DNA of 64,000 bases from Mucilaginibacter dorajii (GTDB lineage Bacteria; Bacteroidota; Bacteroidia; Sphingobacteriales; Sphingobacteriaceae). Positions 1 through 8,368 of the stretch are shown here, in pieces. The first letter of the stretch is position 1. Every line of letters begins with the position of its first letter. The stretch lies in NCBI RefSeq assembly GCF_024808255.1, contig NZ_JANTYS010000030.1, positions 1 to 64,000 on the forward strand, in the 5' to 3' direction. Made by a program: the position numbers and the translations under genes. The notes under the pieces were generated by a model that was given only the letters and a program-made list of their open reading frames with translations, made no database searches and had not been told where the DNA came from.

Positions 1-138
1 ATGGCTTACTATAATGCATTAAGCAAAGGAATTGCTTACGTTGAACAGGGGATAAAACAATATGAGGAACAAATTAAACGTAAGGAACTGGCTTCATTAA
101 AAAGGTTAGCTAAAAAACACAATATGCAATTAGTTTAA
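1..138 (+). CDS. Short open frame at the window edge, unrecognised
   Basis: An open frame runs from the first base to a TAA at 136-138 and encodes 45 residues, lysine- and glutamate-rich and probably helical, ending in KKHNMQLV. Because the window opens exactly on its ATG, I cannot tell whether this is a complete small gene or the 3' end of a longer one. It is followed at once by a dispersed inverted repeat. I do not recognise the family; the basic C-terminal tail of a transposase or DNA-binding protein is possible but unsupported. Confidence 0.35.
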   Translation: MAYYNALSKGIAYVEQGIKQYEEQIKRKELASLKRLAKKHNMQLV

Positions 139-158
139 AATCAATACATTAAGATATG

Positions 159-287
159 TGTCATTGGCAGGAACGAAAGATCTATTCGCAAACTTTACAG
201 GGCGAATAGATATGGCGTAGAATAGATCCTTCGTTCCTCAGGATGACAGGTGGTTTTTAACATGTCATGGGTAGGCACGAAGGATCT
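159..287. repeat. Dispersed inverted repeat, GAACGAAGGATC family
   Basis: Arms at 159-187 and 220-248 are inverted copies of about 29 bases with four mismatches, containing GAACGAAAGATCTATTC and its complement. A further half-arm with GGCACGAAGGATC lies at 262-287. The same family recurs at 60071-60259. The element is intergenic and non-coding. Confidence 0.75.
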
Positions 288-403
288 CATAAACCTATAT
301 CCAAAAATTTCGGCTTCGCAGGGGCCTCCTATCTGCGTGTATAAACATTATAAGCCCACCACTATTTTTCATCGTTTCCTGCAACTATAAAAGTCCCCTA
401 AAA

Positions 404-440
404 CAAAAAAAGAGAGAGCCTACGGCTTCCTCTTTTTTTT
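404..440. terminator. Hairpin between A-run and T-run, bidirectional terminator
   Basis: An A-run, a short stem with GCC tac GGC at its tip, and a T-run of nine form a symmetric hairpin that could stop transcription from either side. It lies between the edge ORF and the AlkA-type gene. Confidence 0.5.
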
Positions 441-546
441 TAAGTTGACTGACCTCATTATTTACCATAAAGAACTAATTGGTTAGATCGATAATAACAA
501 TTGCTCAAAGATAAGCACTATAGATTTAGTAGACTAATTTTTTGGC

Positions 547-646
547 AAAAAAAGCACGCTTTTTGTGAAAAAACACCACTTTTTCATCAAAAAGGGGTCT
601 TTTTTGAAAAAAACGTATCGTTTTGCCATTTTTTAGCCCTAAAAAA
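547..646. other. Phased A-tracts and T-tracts, likely curved DNA
   Basis: Runs of four to seven A or T alternate about every 10-11 bases: A at 547-553, T at 560-564, A at 568-573, T at 580-584, A at 589-593, T at 600-605, A at 607-613, T at 621-624, T at 629-634, A at 641-646. This spacing matches the helical repeat, the classic pattern of intrinsically bent DNA. Adjacent A and T runs also make small hairpins. A minus-strand open frame through here (526-768) looks accidental. Confidence 0.55.
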
Positions 647-823
647 GTACAAATGATACCTCTTTTAACCTGATTTTGGCAGTATCCTCCCCTGCCAAGC
701 CGGCCTCTATATGGTGTTTTAGTACTAATTCGCTTATTCTGCCGCGGATGTATATATCCTTGTCTCATTCATTACCACTGCGGTAAGGATTATGATCGGT
801 GTTTGAAACCCGCTTTTCCTTCG

Positions 824-1729
824 TTAGTTTCCTGGTTTAACAGCTAAACTTCGCCATAAATAAAAAGTGAGGTATGACTCCCAGCCGGGAAATTCGCTGT
901 AAAAAGCATCTATGGCTTTCACATCCTTTTTATCGCTAATAATGCTGTGCGCTATTAAAGCGTTTATAATACCCACATCGCCATAAGGGATGCTGGAGTT
1001 TTCTTTTAAACTTTTCATTAACACGTAGTTTGCCGTCCACACACCTATGCCCCTGATATCAGTGAGCAATTTTTGGCGGGATAAAAAATCGGGCAAAGCA
1101 AAGAGAATGGGTTTACTGATGGCATTATCGGCAAATAATTTGGCTATAGTTATTAAGTACTCGGCTTTTTTTTGTGAAAACTGTAAATCGCGAAGCACCG
1201 CTGGTTCAAGTGAAGCTAAGTTTGCCGGCGAGGGGAAGATCCAATATTGCTCATTATCATATCGCAAGCTTGTACCATAAGTTTCTACAAGGCGCCGTTT
1301 AAGTTTGTAGGCAAAACTTAAATTAATTTGCTGCCCGATAATGCCCCAGGCCAGGGATTCAAAAAGATCGGGCATGCCAATAAACCGCAAGCCCTTAAAA
1401 TTATCGGCCATGTAGGCTAATGATTTATTAGCCTGCAGATGTGTGTAAAACGACGTAAGGTCACGCTCAAGGTCAAACCAATCGGCAACAAATTGATGTA
1501 CATGGTTTATTGTTGAGGTGGATTGCAATCCCGCAAGCCATTGTAACTTAAGGGAGCCATCTGCGTATGAAATATCAACCAGCATTTGCTGCCCTTCAAG
1601 CTCAAACGCCCGCCGCACACTCCCGGCGCGTACCTGGTAAATACAGTCGTCAAATCCTCTGTTTAAATACCACAAACACTCCTGCCAGTTAAAATGCTGT
1701 GTTTGTGAAATAGGGATGCTGGTGGTCAT
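824..1729 (-). CDS. AlkA-type DNA-3-methyladenine glycosylase (HhH-GPD)
   Basis: Base-excision repair enzyme expected to remove alkylated purines from DNA by hydrolysing the N-glycosidic bond. The 301-residue protein has an AlkA-like N-terminal domain (about 1-110), then the HhH-GPD core. LFESLAWGIIGQQIN at about 122-136 is a family block, and the helix-hairpin-helix LTDIRGIGVWTANY lies at about 222-235. Asp251 in the YGDVGI segment sits where AlkA carries its catalytic aspartate. The C-terminal WRSL is typical. It is monocistronic, with no Ada-like partner adjacent. Confident on family, less on exact substrate range. Confidence 0.87.
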   Translation of the reverse strand: MTTSIPISQTQHFNWQECLWYLNRGFDDCIYQVRAGSVRRAFELEGQQMLVDISYADGSLKLQWLAGLQSTSTINHVHQFVADWFDLERDLTSFYTHLQANKSLAYMADNFKGLRFIGMPDLFESLAWGIIGQQINLSFAYKLKRRLVETYGTSLRYDNEQYWIFPSPANLASLEPAVLRDLQFSQKKAEYLITIAKLFADNAISKPILFALPDFLSRQKLLTDIRGIGVWTANYVLMKSLKENSSIPYGDVGIINALIAHSIISDKKDVKAIDAFYSEFPGWESYLTFYLWRSLAVKPGN

Positions 1730-1950
1730 TAGGCAAAGCTAATGCCGCGCAAGGAATAAACATACCCGATTGTTGCGGATTTGGGGACTATTTAGCAATT
1801 TAAAGAAAATTGCTTTTGACGAAAGCAGCCGATACACTGCTTACAAATTTGCCGGCCAGCAATAGCTATCTGTTAAAAGTATTTATTTAGTAATATTACA
1901 ATGTTAAATGGGTTTATATTATAACATATATTTGTGATTTATTTAAAAGG

Positions 1951-2112
1951 ATGTTTGCAGATAGTGATTCAGAAAGCCGTAAAACAAAGATAATGATCAT
2001 TATTGTTGTTTTAGTAATACTTACTTTGTTGATAATCTGTAGCTTATCTTATGAATTTGAAAAGATCATCAGCCCGTCTTCAACCGGCGACAGAAACTGG
2101 GACGGGAATTGA
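1951..2112 (+). CDS. Small single-pass membrane protein
   Basis: A 53-residue frame starts at an ATG preceded by a purine-rich AAAAGG. It has a charged N-terminus (about 1-13), one strongly hydrophobic helix (about 14-33, rich in Ile, Val and Leu) and a short polar tail ending WDGN. It lies 29 bases upstream of the glycosyltransferase gene on the same strand and may be cotranscribed with it. I recognise no family. The clean hydrophobic segment and codon pattern favour a real gene, but its size leaves doubt. Confidence 0.45.
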   Translation: MFADSDSESRKTKIMIIIVVLVILTLLIICSLSYEFEKIISPSSTGDRNWDGN

Positions 2113-2141
2113 TCATTATAACATCTACCGATGGTTAGTTT

Positions 2142-3014
2142 ATGATAAGAGAAACATTTGCAGAGTATTCTCAAAAAAAAAGTAATTGGCTTGAGCTTAA
2201 ACTCATTGGTCAGTACAAAAAACTGCAGGTTTTAAAGCGGGCAATCAGGTGGCGGTTTTACTTAATATTTAACACCGTAACTATTAATAGGGATAAATTA
2301 ATAAAAAACTCTGTTCCTGTTTTAATTAACAACTATGATAGGCTGGCGTCATTGCAGGCACAAATCAATTGGCTTTTATCGTTAAATGAAAACATCTCCA
2401 TTATTGTAGTGGATAATAAATCAAACTACCCGCCCCTCTTGGAATATTATCAAAGCCTGGCGCCAGTTAAAAACTGCCAGGTAGTTTATCTGAACCATAA
2501 TTCCTGGCTTAAAGGAGTAAACTATTTGGCTAAACAGCTAAAAGAATTTTCAAAGCTGATTATAACAGATGCGGATTTGCTGCCTTATGAGGATACCCCT
2601 GATGACGTTATTGAACATTTATCAAACCTGCTTGATAGATATCCGGACTATAATCATATCGGGCTTTCATTAGAGATCAACGATATTCCGGATCACTATC
2701 CGTTAAAAGCCAACGTAGTTAAACACGAATCGCAATTTTGGCCGCCGGCAGCCCGTCAACTTAATAATGAGGTGATAGTGGCAGCTGTACATTCAACTTT
2801 TGCCATGTATCGTAACCGCTCTGTTTTTAATTCAAAAGATCCGGCGCTACGAACAACAAGACCGTATACTTTGAAACATATAGATTGGTATACAGACCCG
2901 GAAAGTATTTCAGAAGAATATCAGCATTATATGAGGTATTGCCAACCCGTGGCCTCGTGGTCGCAGGAATTGATGGCCACCGGGAAAATCAAACCCATAA
3001 AAGCCGGGTTATAG
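2142..3014 (+). CDS. GT-A fold glycosyltransferase, family 2-like
   Basis: Probable sugar transferase acting at the cytoplasmic face in surface glycan synthesis. The 290-residue protein has the nucleotide-sugar entry strand VPVLINNYDRL (about 58-68), IIVVDNKSN (about 86-94), and a DxD-type metal/nucleotide site in IITDADLLP (about 143-151), in the usual GT2 spacing. An N-terminal basic stretch of about 50 residues precedes the fold, and no membrane helix is evident. The gene ends convergently with, and overlaps by six bases, the polysaccharide deacetylase gene. Acceptor and donor cannot be read from the sequence. Confidence 0.72.
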   Translation: MIRETFAEYSQKKSNWLELKLIGQYKKLQVLKRAIRWRFYLIFNTVTINRDKLIKNSVPVLINNYDRLASLQAQINWLLSLNENISIIVVDNKSNYPPLLEYYQSLAPVKNCQVVYLNHNSWLKGVNYLAKQLKEFSKLIITDADLLPYEDTPDDVIEHLSNLLDRYPDYNHIGLSLEINDIPDHYPLKANVVKHESQFWPPAARQLNNEVIVAAVHSTFAMYRNRSVFNSKDPALRTTRPYTLKHIDWYTDPESISEEYQHYMRYCQPVASWSQELMATGKIKPIKAGL

Positions 3015-3761
3015 CGATTCGAATTTAATATTTAAACTAACAAGGTTATCTATTATGGTTTTAAAATTGGCCCCCGTTTCGGCATGGTCATGTAGTAATA
3101 TGATTTCATTTGAATCCGGGTTACCAAGCCATCTTTTTTCTTTTGCGTAAATTCTTCTATAATCTTTGGGGGTTTGACTTTTTACTCTTTTTAAAACCGC
3201 TTCAATTGTTTCAAGCCCCCGCATGTTTTGCTTAATTAAAGCCCACTCCATAATATCAAATGTCCATAACATGTCAATATCATTTTTAAGCCTTTTAGTA
3301 TTTAAATAAGCATAATTGACATTTTTAAACTGGGGTTTAACATATCCCAGTCTTTTTAAGTAATCCTGTATATATTTCGCTTTTTTTAAATCTGGAGGAG
3401 AAAGGATCCCGAAGTTTTTTCCAAACCTGCCATCTCCCTTATCCCCATACGGAAATCTAAACCATTTTTCGTTGTAATTTAATCCCGCGCTTTGATATAA
3501 TGAGGTTATAATTTCATCGGCCTTAGCTATTTCATAACAGGCTTCTTTTAAAGAGAGCGAAGAAAAATGAGGGTGACTGTACGAGTGGTTTTGAATTTTA
3601 AAGCCCATTTTTAAAGCCTGAATAGCGGCGTCACATTCCTTTTCTAAATTTTTGCCTATACAAAAAAACACAGCCGGAATCTGGCAGTCTTTTAAATAGT
3701 TGCAATGCCTCAAAAACTCAGGCGATGGCGAGTCGTCAATGGTAAGATAAGATATTTTCAA
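3009..3761 (-). CDS. NodB-type polysaccharide deacetylase
   Basis: Carbohydrate esterase 4 family, expected to remove N- or O-acetyl groups from a glycan in a metal-dependent reaction. Of 250 residues, motif 1 TIDDSPS (about 7-13) provides the base and metal Asp pair, motif 2 HSYSHPHF (about 58-65) provides the two metal histidines, and RFPYGDKG (about 102-109) is motif 3. A late LLHDHAE segment (about 222-228) matches the C-terminal catalytic His motif. No signal peptide is apparent, so the protein may be cytosolic or the true start may differ. It overlaps the 3' end of the convergent glycosyltransferase gene by six bases. Confidence 0.82.
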   Translation of the reverse strand: MKISYLTIDDSPSPEFLRHCNYLKDCQIPAVFFCIGKNLEKECDAAIQALKMGFKIQNHSYSHPHFSSLSLKEACYEIAKADEIITSLYQSAGLNYNEKWFRFPYGDKGDGRFGKNFGILSPPDLKKAKYIQDYLKRLGYVKPQFKNVNYAYLNTKRLKNDIDMLWTFDIMEWALIKQNMRGLETIEAVLKRVKSQTPKDYRRIYAKEKRWLGNPDSNEIILLHDHAETGANFKTIIDNLVSLNIKFESL

Positions 3762-3858
3762 AAAAGGCAGATGATTTAAATAAAACTAAAGGTAATCATA
3801 TTTATTTGCTCGTGCCGCTGGGGCCACAGGCTACACACGCGAGTTTTGCCATTCCAAC

Positions 3859-3890
3859 AAAAAAGCCGCTTTACTTTCGTAAAGCGGCTT
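3859..3890 (-). terminator. Terminator of tRNA-Glu
   Basis: On the minus strand an 11-base stem with AAGCCGCTTTA and its complement is followed by a T-run, directly downstream of tRNA-Glu. It is a classical rho-independent shape. Confidence 0.75.
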
Positions 3891-3892
3891 AG

Positions 3893-3964
3893 TAGCCCGT
3901 AGGGGAATCGAACCCCTGTTTCTAGAATGAAAATCTAACGTCCTAACCCCTAGACGAACGGGCC
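3893..3964 (-). tRNA. tRNA-Glu (anticodon TTC)
   Basis: A complete 72-base cloverleaf reads on the minus strand. The acceptor GGCCCGT pairs with ACGGGCT with one G-U at position 1-72. The D arm is GTCT/GGAC and the anticodon loop TTTTCAT reads TTC. The T arm is AGGGG TTCGATT CCCCT, with discriminator A. The CCA end is not encoded. A terminator follows immediately. Confidence 0.95.
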
Positions 3965-4108
3965 TTTTTTTAAAGGCGCTTCCCTTATTTTGGGAGTGCA
4001 AATATATCGCTTATTTGCTAAAACAAAAATAAATTTTAACATTTTTTTATTTATGTCTGATTATGAATGTGTTTTTTTTATCTGGTAAACAAAATAGCGC
4101 TTTTCTCA

Positions 4109-4140
4109 TTGTATTTCTGTGCGCGTTAAAGCTATCTTTA
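4109..4140 (+). promoter_or_regulatory. Possible promoter of the ergothioneine operon
   Basis: A TTG at 4109-4111 and a TATCTTTA at 4133-4140 resemble the Bacteroidota -33 (TTTG) and -7 (TAnnTTTG) boxes at suitable spacing. They lie 22 bases before the ATG of the first operon gene. The -7 box deviates in its last base. Confidence 0.35.
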
Positions 4141-4161
4141 TCGTAAAATCATTTATTCCTT

Positions 4162-4443
4162 ATGAAAGCAATCTGGAACAACCAGGTTATTGCCGAAAGC
4201 AATGACACCGTTGTAGTTGAAAACAATCACTATTTCCCTAAAGAAAGTGTAAAAGCCGAATACCTGGAGGAGACTGACACCCATACTACCTGCCCATGGA
4301 AAGGCCTGGCATCTTACTATACCCTTAATGTTGATGGCAAAATCAATCCCGACGCAGCATGGTATTACCCGCAGCCCAAAGATGCGGCGGTAAACATTAC
4401 CAATTATGTTGCCTTTTGGAAAGGTGTTAAAATAACCGATTAA
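4162..4443 (+). CDS. DUF427 domain protein
   Basis: A 93-residue cytosolic protein matching the DUF427 family. Diagnostic features are MKAIWNNQVIAES at the start, YFPKESV in the middle, then HTTCPWKGLASYY with the conserved Cys-Pro-Trp-Lys, and a C-terminal block ending VAFWKGVKI. The family has no firm biochemical role. It is the first gene of a six-gene, same-strand cluster, with only two bases before the reductase gene, so co-expression with the ergothioneine genes is likely. Its Cys-Pro-Trp motif is the sole obvious reactive site. Confidence 0.85.
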   Translation: MKAIWNNQVIAESNDTVVVENNHYFPKESVKAEYLEETDTHTTCPWKGLASYYTLNVDGKINPDAAWYYPQPKDAAVNITNYVAFWKGVKITD

Positions 4444-4445
4444 GC

Positions 4446-5831
4446 ATGAAAAAATACGATGCCATCATTATTGGCTCCGGGCAGGCAGGCGCGCCGCTGG
4501 CCAAAAAACTGGCTTTAGCCGGTTTAAAAACGTTGATCATCGAAAAACGTTTTTATGGAGGCACCTGCGTAAATGATGGCTGCACCCCAACCAAAACCTG
4601 GGTGGCATCGGCCAAAGCGGCTTATATGGCGGGCAACGGTGCTGATCTGGGCGTACCGGTTAAGCGCTTTAGCATCAACATGCCCAAAATAAAAAAACGG
4701 AAGGATGATATCGTGATGCAATCGCGCATTGGCGGCCAGCATGCTGCCGAAAAAACCAAAGGATTAGACGTTGTTTTTGGTGAGGCTACTTTTGTGGACG
4801 ATAAAACGGTTTCGGTAAAACTTAAAAACGGCAAAAAATCCAATGTGCAAGCCGACCTCATCTTTTTAAACACGGGTGCAAAACCATTTATCCCCGAAAT
4901 TGAAGGGTTAAACGAAATCAAATACCTCGACTCGACCAGCATTTTAGAGCTGGACTACGTGCCGGAGCATTTGTTGGTGATCGGTGGGAATTATATTGGG
5001 TTGGAATTTGGGCAGATGTTCCGCAGGTTTGGCAGCAAGGTAACCATAGTCGAAAAATCGGCCCATATTGTATCCAAAGAAGATGAGGATGTTTCTGTGG
5101 AGATGCAAAACATTTTAGAAGCCGAGCAGATTAAAATACTCACCAACGCGCAGGCTATTAAATTTAAGCAAAAAGCGGGTGGTAAAATAACGGCTACTGT
5201 ATCGGTTGATGGCGAAGAGCAGAAAATAAAATGCACGCATGTGTTGGTGGCCGTTGGTCGCACCCCGCAAACAAAGGATCTGGGGCTTGAAAAAGCCGGC
5301 GTTGCAACCAATGATAAGGGGTATATTGTAGTTAACGATAAATTAGAAACCAACGTAAAGGGCATTTATGCCCTGGGTGATGTAAAAGGCGGACCGGCAT
5401 TTACACACATCTCCTATAACGATTACACCATTGTTTATCGTAACCTTATCGAAAAACAAAACCTGGGTATTAAAAACCGCCCTGTTCCGTATTGTATGTT
5501 TACCGATCCGCAATTGGGCCGGGTAGGCATTGATGAAAATGAGGCAAAGAAGCTTGGGATTGAATACAAAGTAGCTAAATTGCCCATGGCCCATGTGGCA
5601 CGCGCCATTGAAACCGGCGATACCCGCGGCTTTATGAAAGCTATTGTTGACCCTAAATCAAAAAAGCTATTGGGTGCTACTGTACTTGGCCCCGAAGGCG
5701 GCGAGATCATGACGGTATTGCAAATGGCTATGGAGGGTGGTATTACTTATGAGCAGATCCGATATTTTATTTTCGCGCACCCGCTATATGCAGAATCATT
5801 AAATAATCTTTTCCTGGCCCTGGAAGACTAA
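4446..5831 (+). CDS. MerA/LPD-like FAD disulfide oxidoreductase
   Basis: Class I pyridine-nucleotide disulfide oxidoreductase of 461 residues. FAD site GSGQAG lies at about 10-15, the redox-active pair Cys41/Cys46 in GGTCVNDGCTPTK, the NAD(P)H-binding Rossmann block starting LLVIGGNYIG at about 177, and the second FAD motif GIYALGDV at about 306. The C-terminal HPLYAE at about 441-446 keeps the His and Glu of the LPD active-site dyad. It lacks the N-terminal metal-binding domain and the C-terminal paired cysteines of genuine mercuric reductase, so mercury is unlikely. Its place in the egt operon suggests a thiol-disulfide or related substrate; that is inference. Confidence 0.85.
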   Translation: MKKYDAIIIGSGQAGAPLAKKLALAGLKTLIIEKRFYGGTCVNDGCTPTKTWVASAKAAYMAGNGADLGVPVKRFSINMPKIKKRKDDIVMQSRIGGQHAAEKTKGLDVVFGEATFVDDKTVSVKLKNGKKSNVQADLIFLNTGAKPFIPEIEGLNEIKYLDSTSILELDYVPEHLLVIGGNYIGLEFGQMFRRFGSKVTIVEKSAHIVSKEDEDVSVEMQNILEAEQIKILTNAQAIKFKQKAGGKITATVSVDGEEQKIKCTHVLVAVGRTPQTKDLGLEKAGVATNDKGYIVVNDKLETNVKGIYALGDVKGGPAFTHISYNDYTIVYRNLIEKQNLGIKNRPVPYCMFTDPQLGRVGIDENEAKKLGIEYKVAKLPMAHVARAIETGDTRGFMKAIVDPKSKKLLGATVLGPEGGEIMTVLQMAMEGGITYEQIRYFIFAHPLYAESLNNLFLALED

Positions 5832-5840
5832 TTTTACCGC

Positions 5841-6800
5841 ATGATAAAGGTTGATGGTATAAGCAAACAGTTTGGCAAGGTTAAAGCCGTCGACGCTATC
5901 TCATTTGAGGTGCAGGAACAGGAAAACATGATCTTGCTGGGCACCAGCGGTTGCGGTAAAACCACTACGCTAAAAATGATCAACCGCCTTATTGAGCCAT
6001 CGGGAGGAAAGATCTTTATCAATAAAAAAAACATACTGGATCAACCGCCGGAAATTTTGAGACGCGGCATTGGCTACGTATTGCAAAACAACGGGTTGTT
6101 CCCGCATTATACCGTGGCCGAAAACATTGCCCTTGTGCCGCAATTATTGAAATGGGATAAAAAGAAAACCGAAGGCCGCACTGCCGAGCTGATGGAAAAA
6201 CTGCACCTTGATAAAAGCTATCTACATGTTTACCCCAATGAACTAAGTGGTGGCCAACAGCAGCGGATAGGGCTGGCCAGGGCGTTGGTATCCGATCCGC
6301 CGGTTTTGCTTATGGATGAGCCCTTTGGTGCGTTGGATAATGTAACACGGTCAAATATCCACAAAGAGTTTAAAGCGCTGGATGAATTAAAGCGAAAAAC
6401 CATCATTATGGTTACCCACGATGTGCAGGAGGCTTTTGAACTGGGCGACAGGATCTGCCTGATGGATAAGGGCAGGATCATTCAATCGGGTACACCTGCC
6501 GAACTGCTGTTCAGTCCGGCAAATAAGTTTGTGGAAGATTTTTTAAAGGATCAGCGCCTGCAACTGGAATTCAAGGCCGTTAAACTGGTGGATGTTTGGG
6601 AGTTGTTACCCAACCCGCCTAAAAAAGCTAAAACACCGGCCCTTCCTGCCGGCACCGATCTGTGGACGGCGCTGGAGAGTTTCAAATTCGGCAAAGCCGA
6701 AACCGTCAATATTCAAAAAGATGACGAGGTAAAAGCTGCAACCTTTGAGGAATTGATGGCTGCATTTTATCAATATAAAAACAAACAGGGCCATGAATGA
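5841..6800 (+). CDS. ABC transporter ATPase, EgtV/OpuCA-like
   Basis: ATP-hydrolysing subunit of an importer for quaternary amines, 319 residues. Walker A is GTSGCGKTT (34-42), the Q-loop about LQNNGLFPH (81-89), the signature LSGGQQQR (135-142), Walker B VLLMDE (155-160), and the switch His in VTHD at about 194. The C-terminal extension (about 230-319) lacks clear paired CBS domains. It overlaps the fused permease gene by eight bases, indicating translational coupling. Osmoprotectant ATPases (OpuCA, OsmV) and the ergothioneine ATPase EgtV belong to one subfamily. The neighbouring egtB and egtD favour ergothioneine or hercynine over glycine betaine. Confidence 0.82.
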   Translation: MIKVDGISKQFGKVKAVDAISFEVQEQENMILLGTSGCGKTTTLKMINRLIEPSGGKIFINKKNILDQPPEILRRGIGYVLQNNGLFPHYTVAENIALVPQLLKWDKKKTEGRTAELMEKLHLDKSYLHVYPNELSGGQQQRIGLARALVSDPPVLLMDEPFGALDNVTRSNIHKEFKALDELKRKTIIMVTHDVQEAFELGDRICLMDKGRIIQSGTPAELLFSPANKFVEDFLKDQRLQLEFKAVKLVDVWELLPNPPKKAKTPALPAGTDLWTALESFKFGKAETVNIQKDDEVKAATFEELMAAFYQYKNKQGHE

Positions 6801-8364
6801 GCATCAGCAAACGCTATTTGAGTTTATGGGCCAGCAAGCCGATAAACTGGCTGTGCAAACCCTGCAGCACATCGGACTTACTTTTATATCGCTTTTTATT
6901 GCCGCGCTTATCGGACTGCCTTTGGGGATTTTTATTACCCGTAAGGTAAAACTATCGGGCCCGGTATTGGGAGTTGCAGGCATATTGCAAACCATTCCCA
7001 GCATCGCGTTATTGGGTTTCATGATCCCTGTACTTGGCATAGGTGCCAAACCGGCTATTGTGGCTTTATTGCTTTACGCTTTGCTCCCAATAATACGTAA
7101 TACTTATACCGGCATCACCGGGGTTGATGCAGCCGTAAAAGAAGCCGCCGTTGCCATGGGGATGAACAAGTGGCAGGTATTATTCAAGGTTGAGCTACCA
7201 CTGGCTATGCCTGTTATTTTGGCCGGTATCCGCACCGCTACAGTGATAAATGTTGGCGTGGCAACATTGGCGTCCTATATTGCCGCAGGTGGCTTGGGCG
7301 AGTTTATATTCGGTGGCATCTCTTTAAATAATACCAACATGATCCTGGCGGGGGCAATCCCGGCTGCACTGCTGGCTATTATCTTTGATTTCCTGCTGTC
7401 GAGGGTGCAAAAGCTCAATTTTAAAAAGATCAAAAAAACAACTTATGCCATGCCGGTTTTACTGGTGCTGCTATCATCGTTCTACTTTATCCCATCGGCC
7501 TACGGAGGCAGGCTTACAGCGGGTTTTACGCCCGAGTTTATGGGCCGGCAGGATGGCAACCTGGGCCTGGAAAGTAAATATGGCTTAAAGATCCATACCA
7601 TTGTGATCAGCGACGCCGTGATGTACAAGGCCGCGTTTGAAAAACAGCTGGATGTAATCAGCGGCTACTCAACCGATGGGCGCTTAAAGGCGTACGACCT
7701 GGTGGTTTTAGATGATGATAAACGGATCTTCCCTCCTTATTATGCCGCACCCATCATCCGGGAAGAATCACTCAAAAAATACCCTGGGCTTGAAAAAACG
7801 CTAAACCTGTTATCGGGCAAAATAAATGATTCGGTGATGACAGATTTAAATTACCGGACTGACTACCTTCACCAAACACCAGAACGTGTAGCGAAGGATT
7901 TCCTGGTGGCAAATAAATTATTTAAACCATCCCGCGAGGGGAGCACCGGCATCATCCGCATTGGCTCAAAAATATTTGGCGAGCAATACATCCTGGCTAA
8001 CATGTACAGTATGCTCATTAAAGGGAATACAAACTATGATGTATCAACAAAAACAGGCCTTGGCGGTACAAAAATTTGCTTTGATGCCTTAACTAATGAT
8101 CAGATAGATTTTTACCCCGAATACACGGGTACAGGCTTGCTGGCCATATTACAGGCATCGCCAAAAACGGTAAATGAAGTAACCAAAAGCAAGGATAGCA
8201 CTTATAACTACGTGCAGCAGGAGTTTGAAAAGCGCTACCAGGTAAAATGGCTAAAACCCATTGGCTTTAATAACGCCTACGCGCTGATGATGAGAAAAGA
8301 ACAGGCTAAACGTTTAAATATTAAAACAATTTCTAACCTCAAACGATATTTGAATAGTAAATAA
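6793..8364 (+). CDS. Fused permease/substrate-binding protein, EgtU-like, permuted
   Basis: Membrane channel and extracytoplasmic receptor in one 523-residue chain. Residues about 1-210 form a five- to six-helix permease with the EAA loop KEAAVAMGMNKWQVLFKVE (about 116-134). One further helix (about 217-235) carries the chain outward, and residues about 240-523 form the binding domain. AGFTPEFMGRQDGN, YSTDGRLKAYDLVVLDDDK and FPPYYAAP match the second lobe, and IRIGSKIFGEQYILAN, KTGLGGTKICF and YPEYTGTGLL match the first lobe of OpuAC-type receptors. Here lobe two precedes lobe one, the reverse of the usual order, so the domain looks circularly permuted. The egtB gene starts four bases downstream. 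Confidence 0.82.
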   Translation: MNEHQQTLFEFMGQQADKLAVQTLQHIGLTFISLFIAALIGLPLGIFITRKVKLSGPVLGVAGILQTIPSIALLGFMIPVLGIGAKPAIVALLLYALLPIIRNTYTGITGVDAAVKEAAVAMGMNKWQVLFKVELPLAMPVILAGIRTATVINVGVATLASYIAAGGLGEFIFGGISLNNTNMILAGAIPAALLAIIFDFLLSRVQKLNFKKIKKTTYAMPVLLVLLSSFYFIPSAYGGRLTAGFTPEFMGRQDGNLGLESKYGLKIHTIVISDAVMYKAAFEKQLDVISGYSTDGRLKAYDLVVLDDDKRIFPPYYAAPIIREESLKKYPGLEKTLNLLSGKINDSVMTDLNYRTDYLHQTPERVAKDFLVANKLFKPSREGSTGIIRIGSKIFGEQYILANMYSMLIKGNTNYDVSTKTGLGGTKICFDALTNDQIDFYPEYTGTGLLAILQASPKTVNEVTKSKDSTYNYVQQEFEKRYQVKWLKPIGFNNAYALMMRKEQAKRLNIKTISNLKRYLNSK

Positions 8365-8368
8365 TTCA

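Noticed and set aside
526..768. Minus-strand 80-residue frame with FFQKR-like repeats
   Set aside because: It arises from the phased A/T tracts; composition is not protein-like.
4446..5831. Mercuric reductase (merA)
   Set aside because: No N-terminal metal-binding domain, no C-terminal Cys pair, no mer genes nearby.
5841..8364. Plain glycine-betaine/choline osmoprotectant transporter
   Set aside because: Possible by family, but tight linkage to egtB and egtD and EgtU-like words in the receptor make ergothioneine or hercynine the better first guess.
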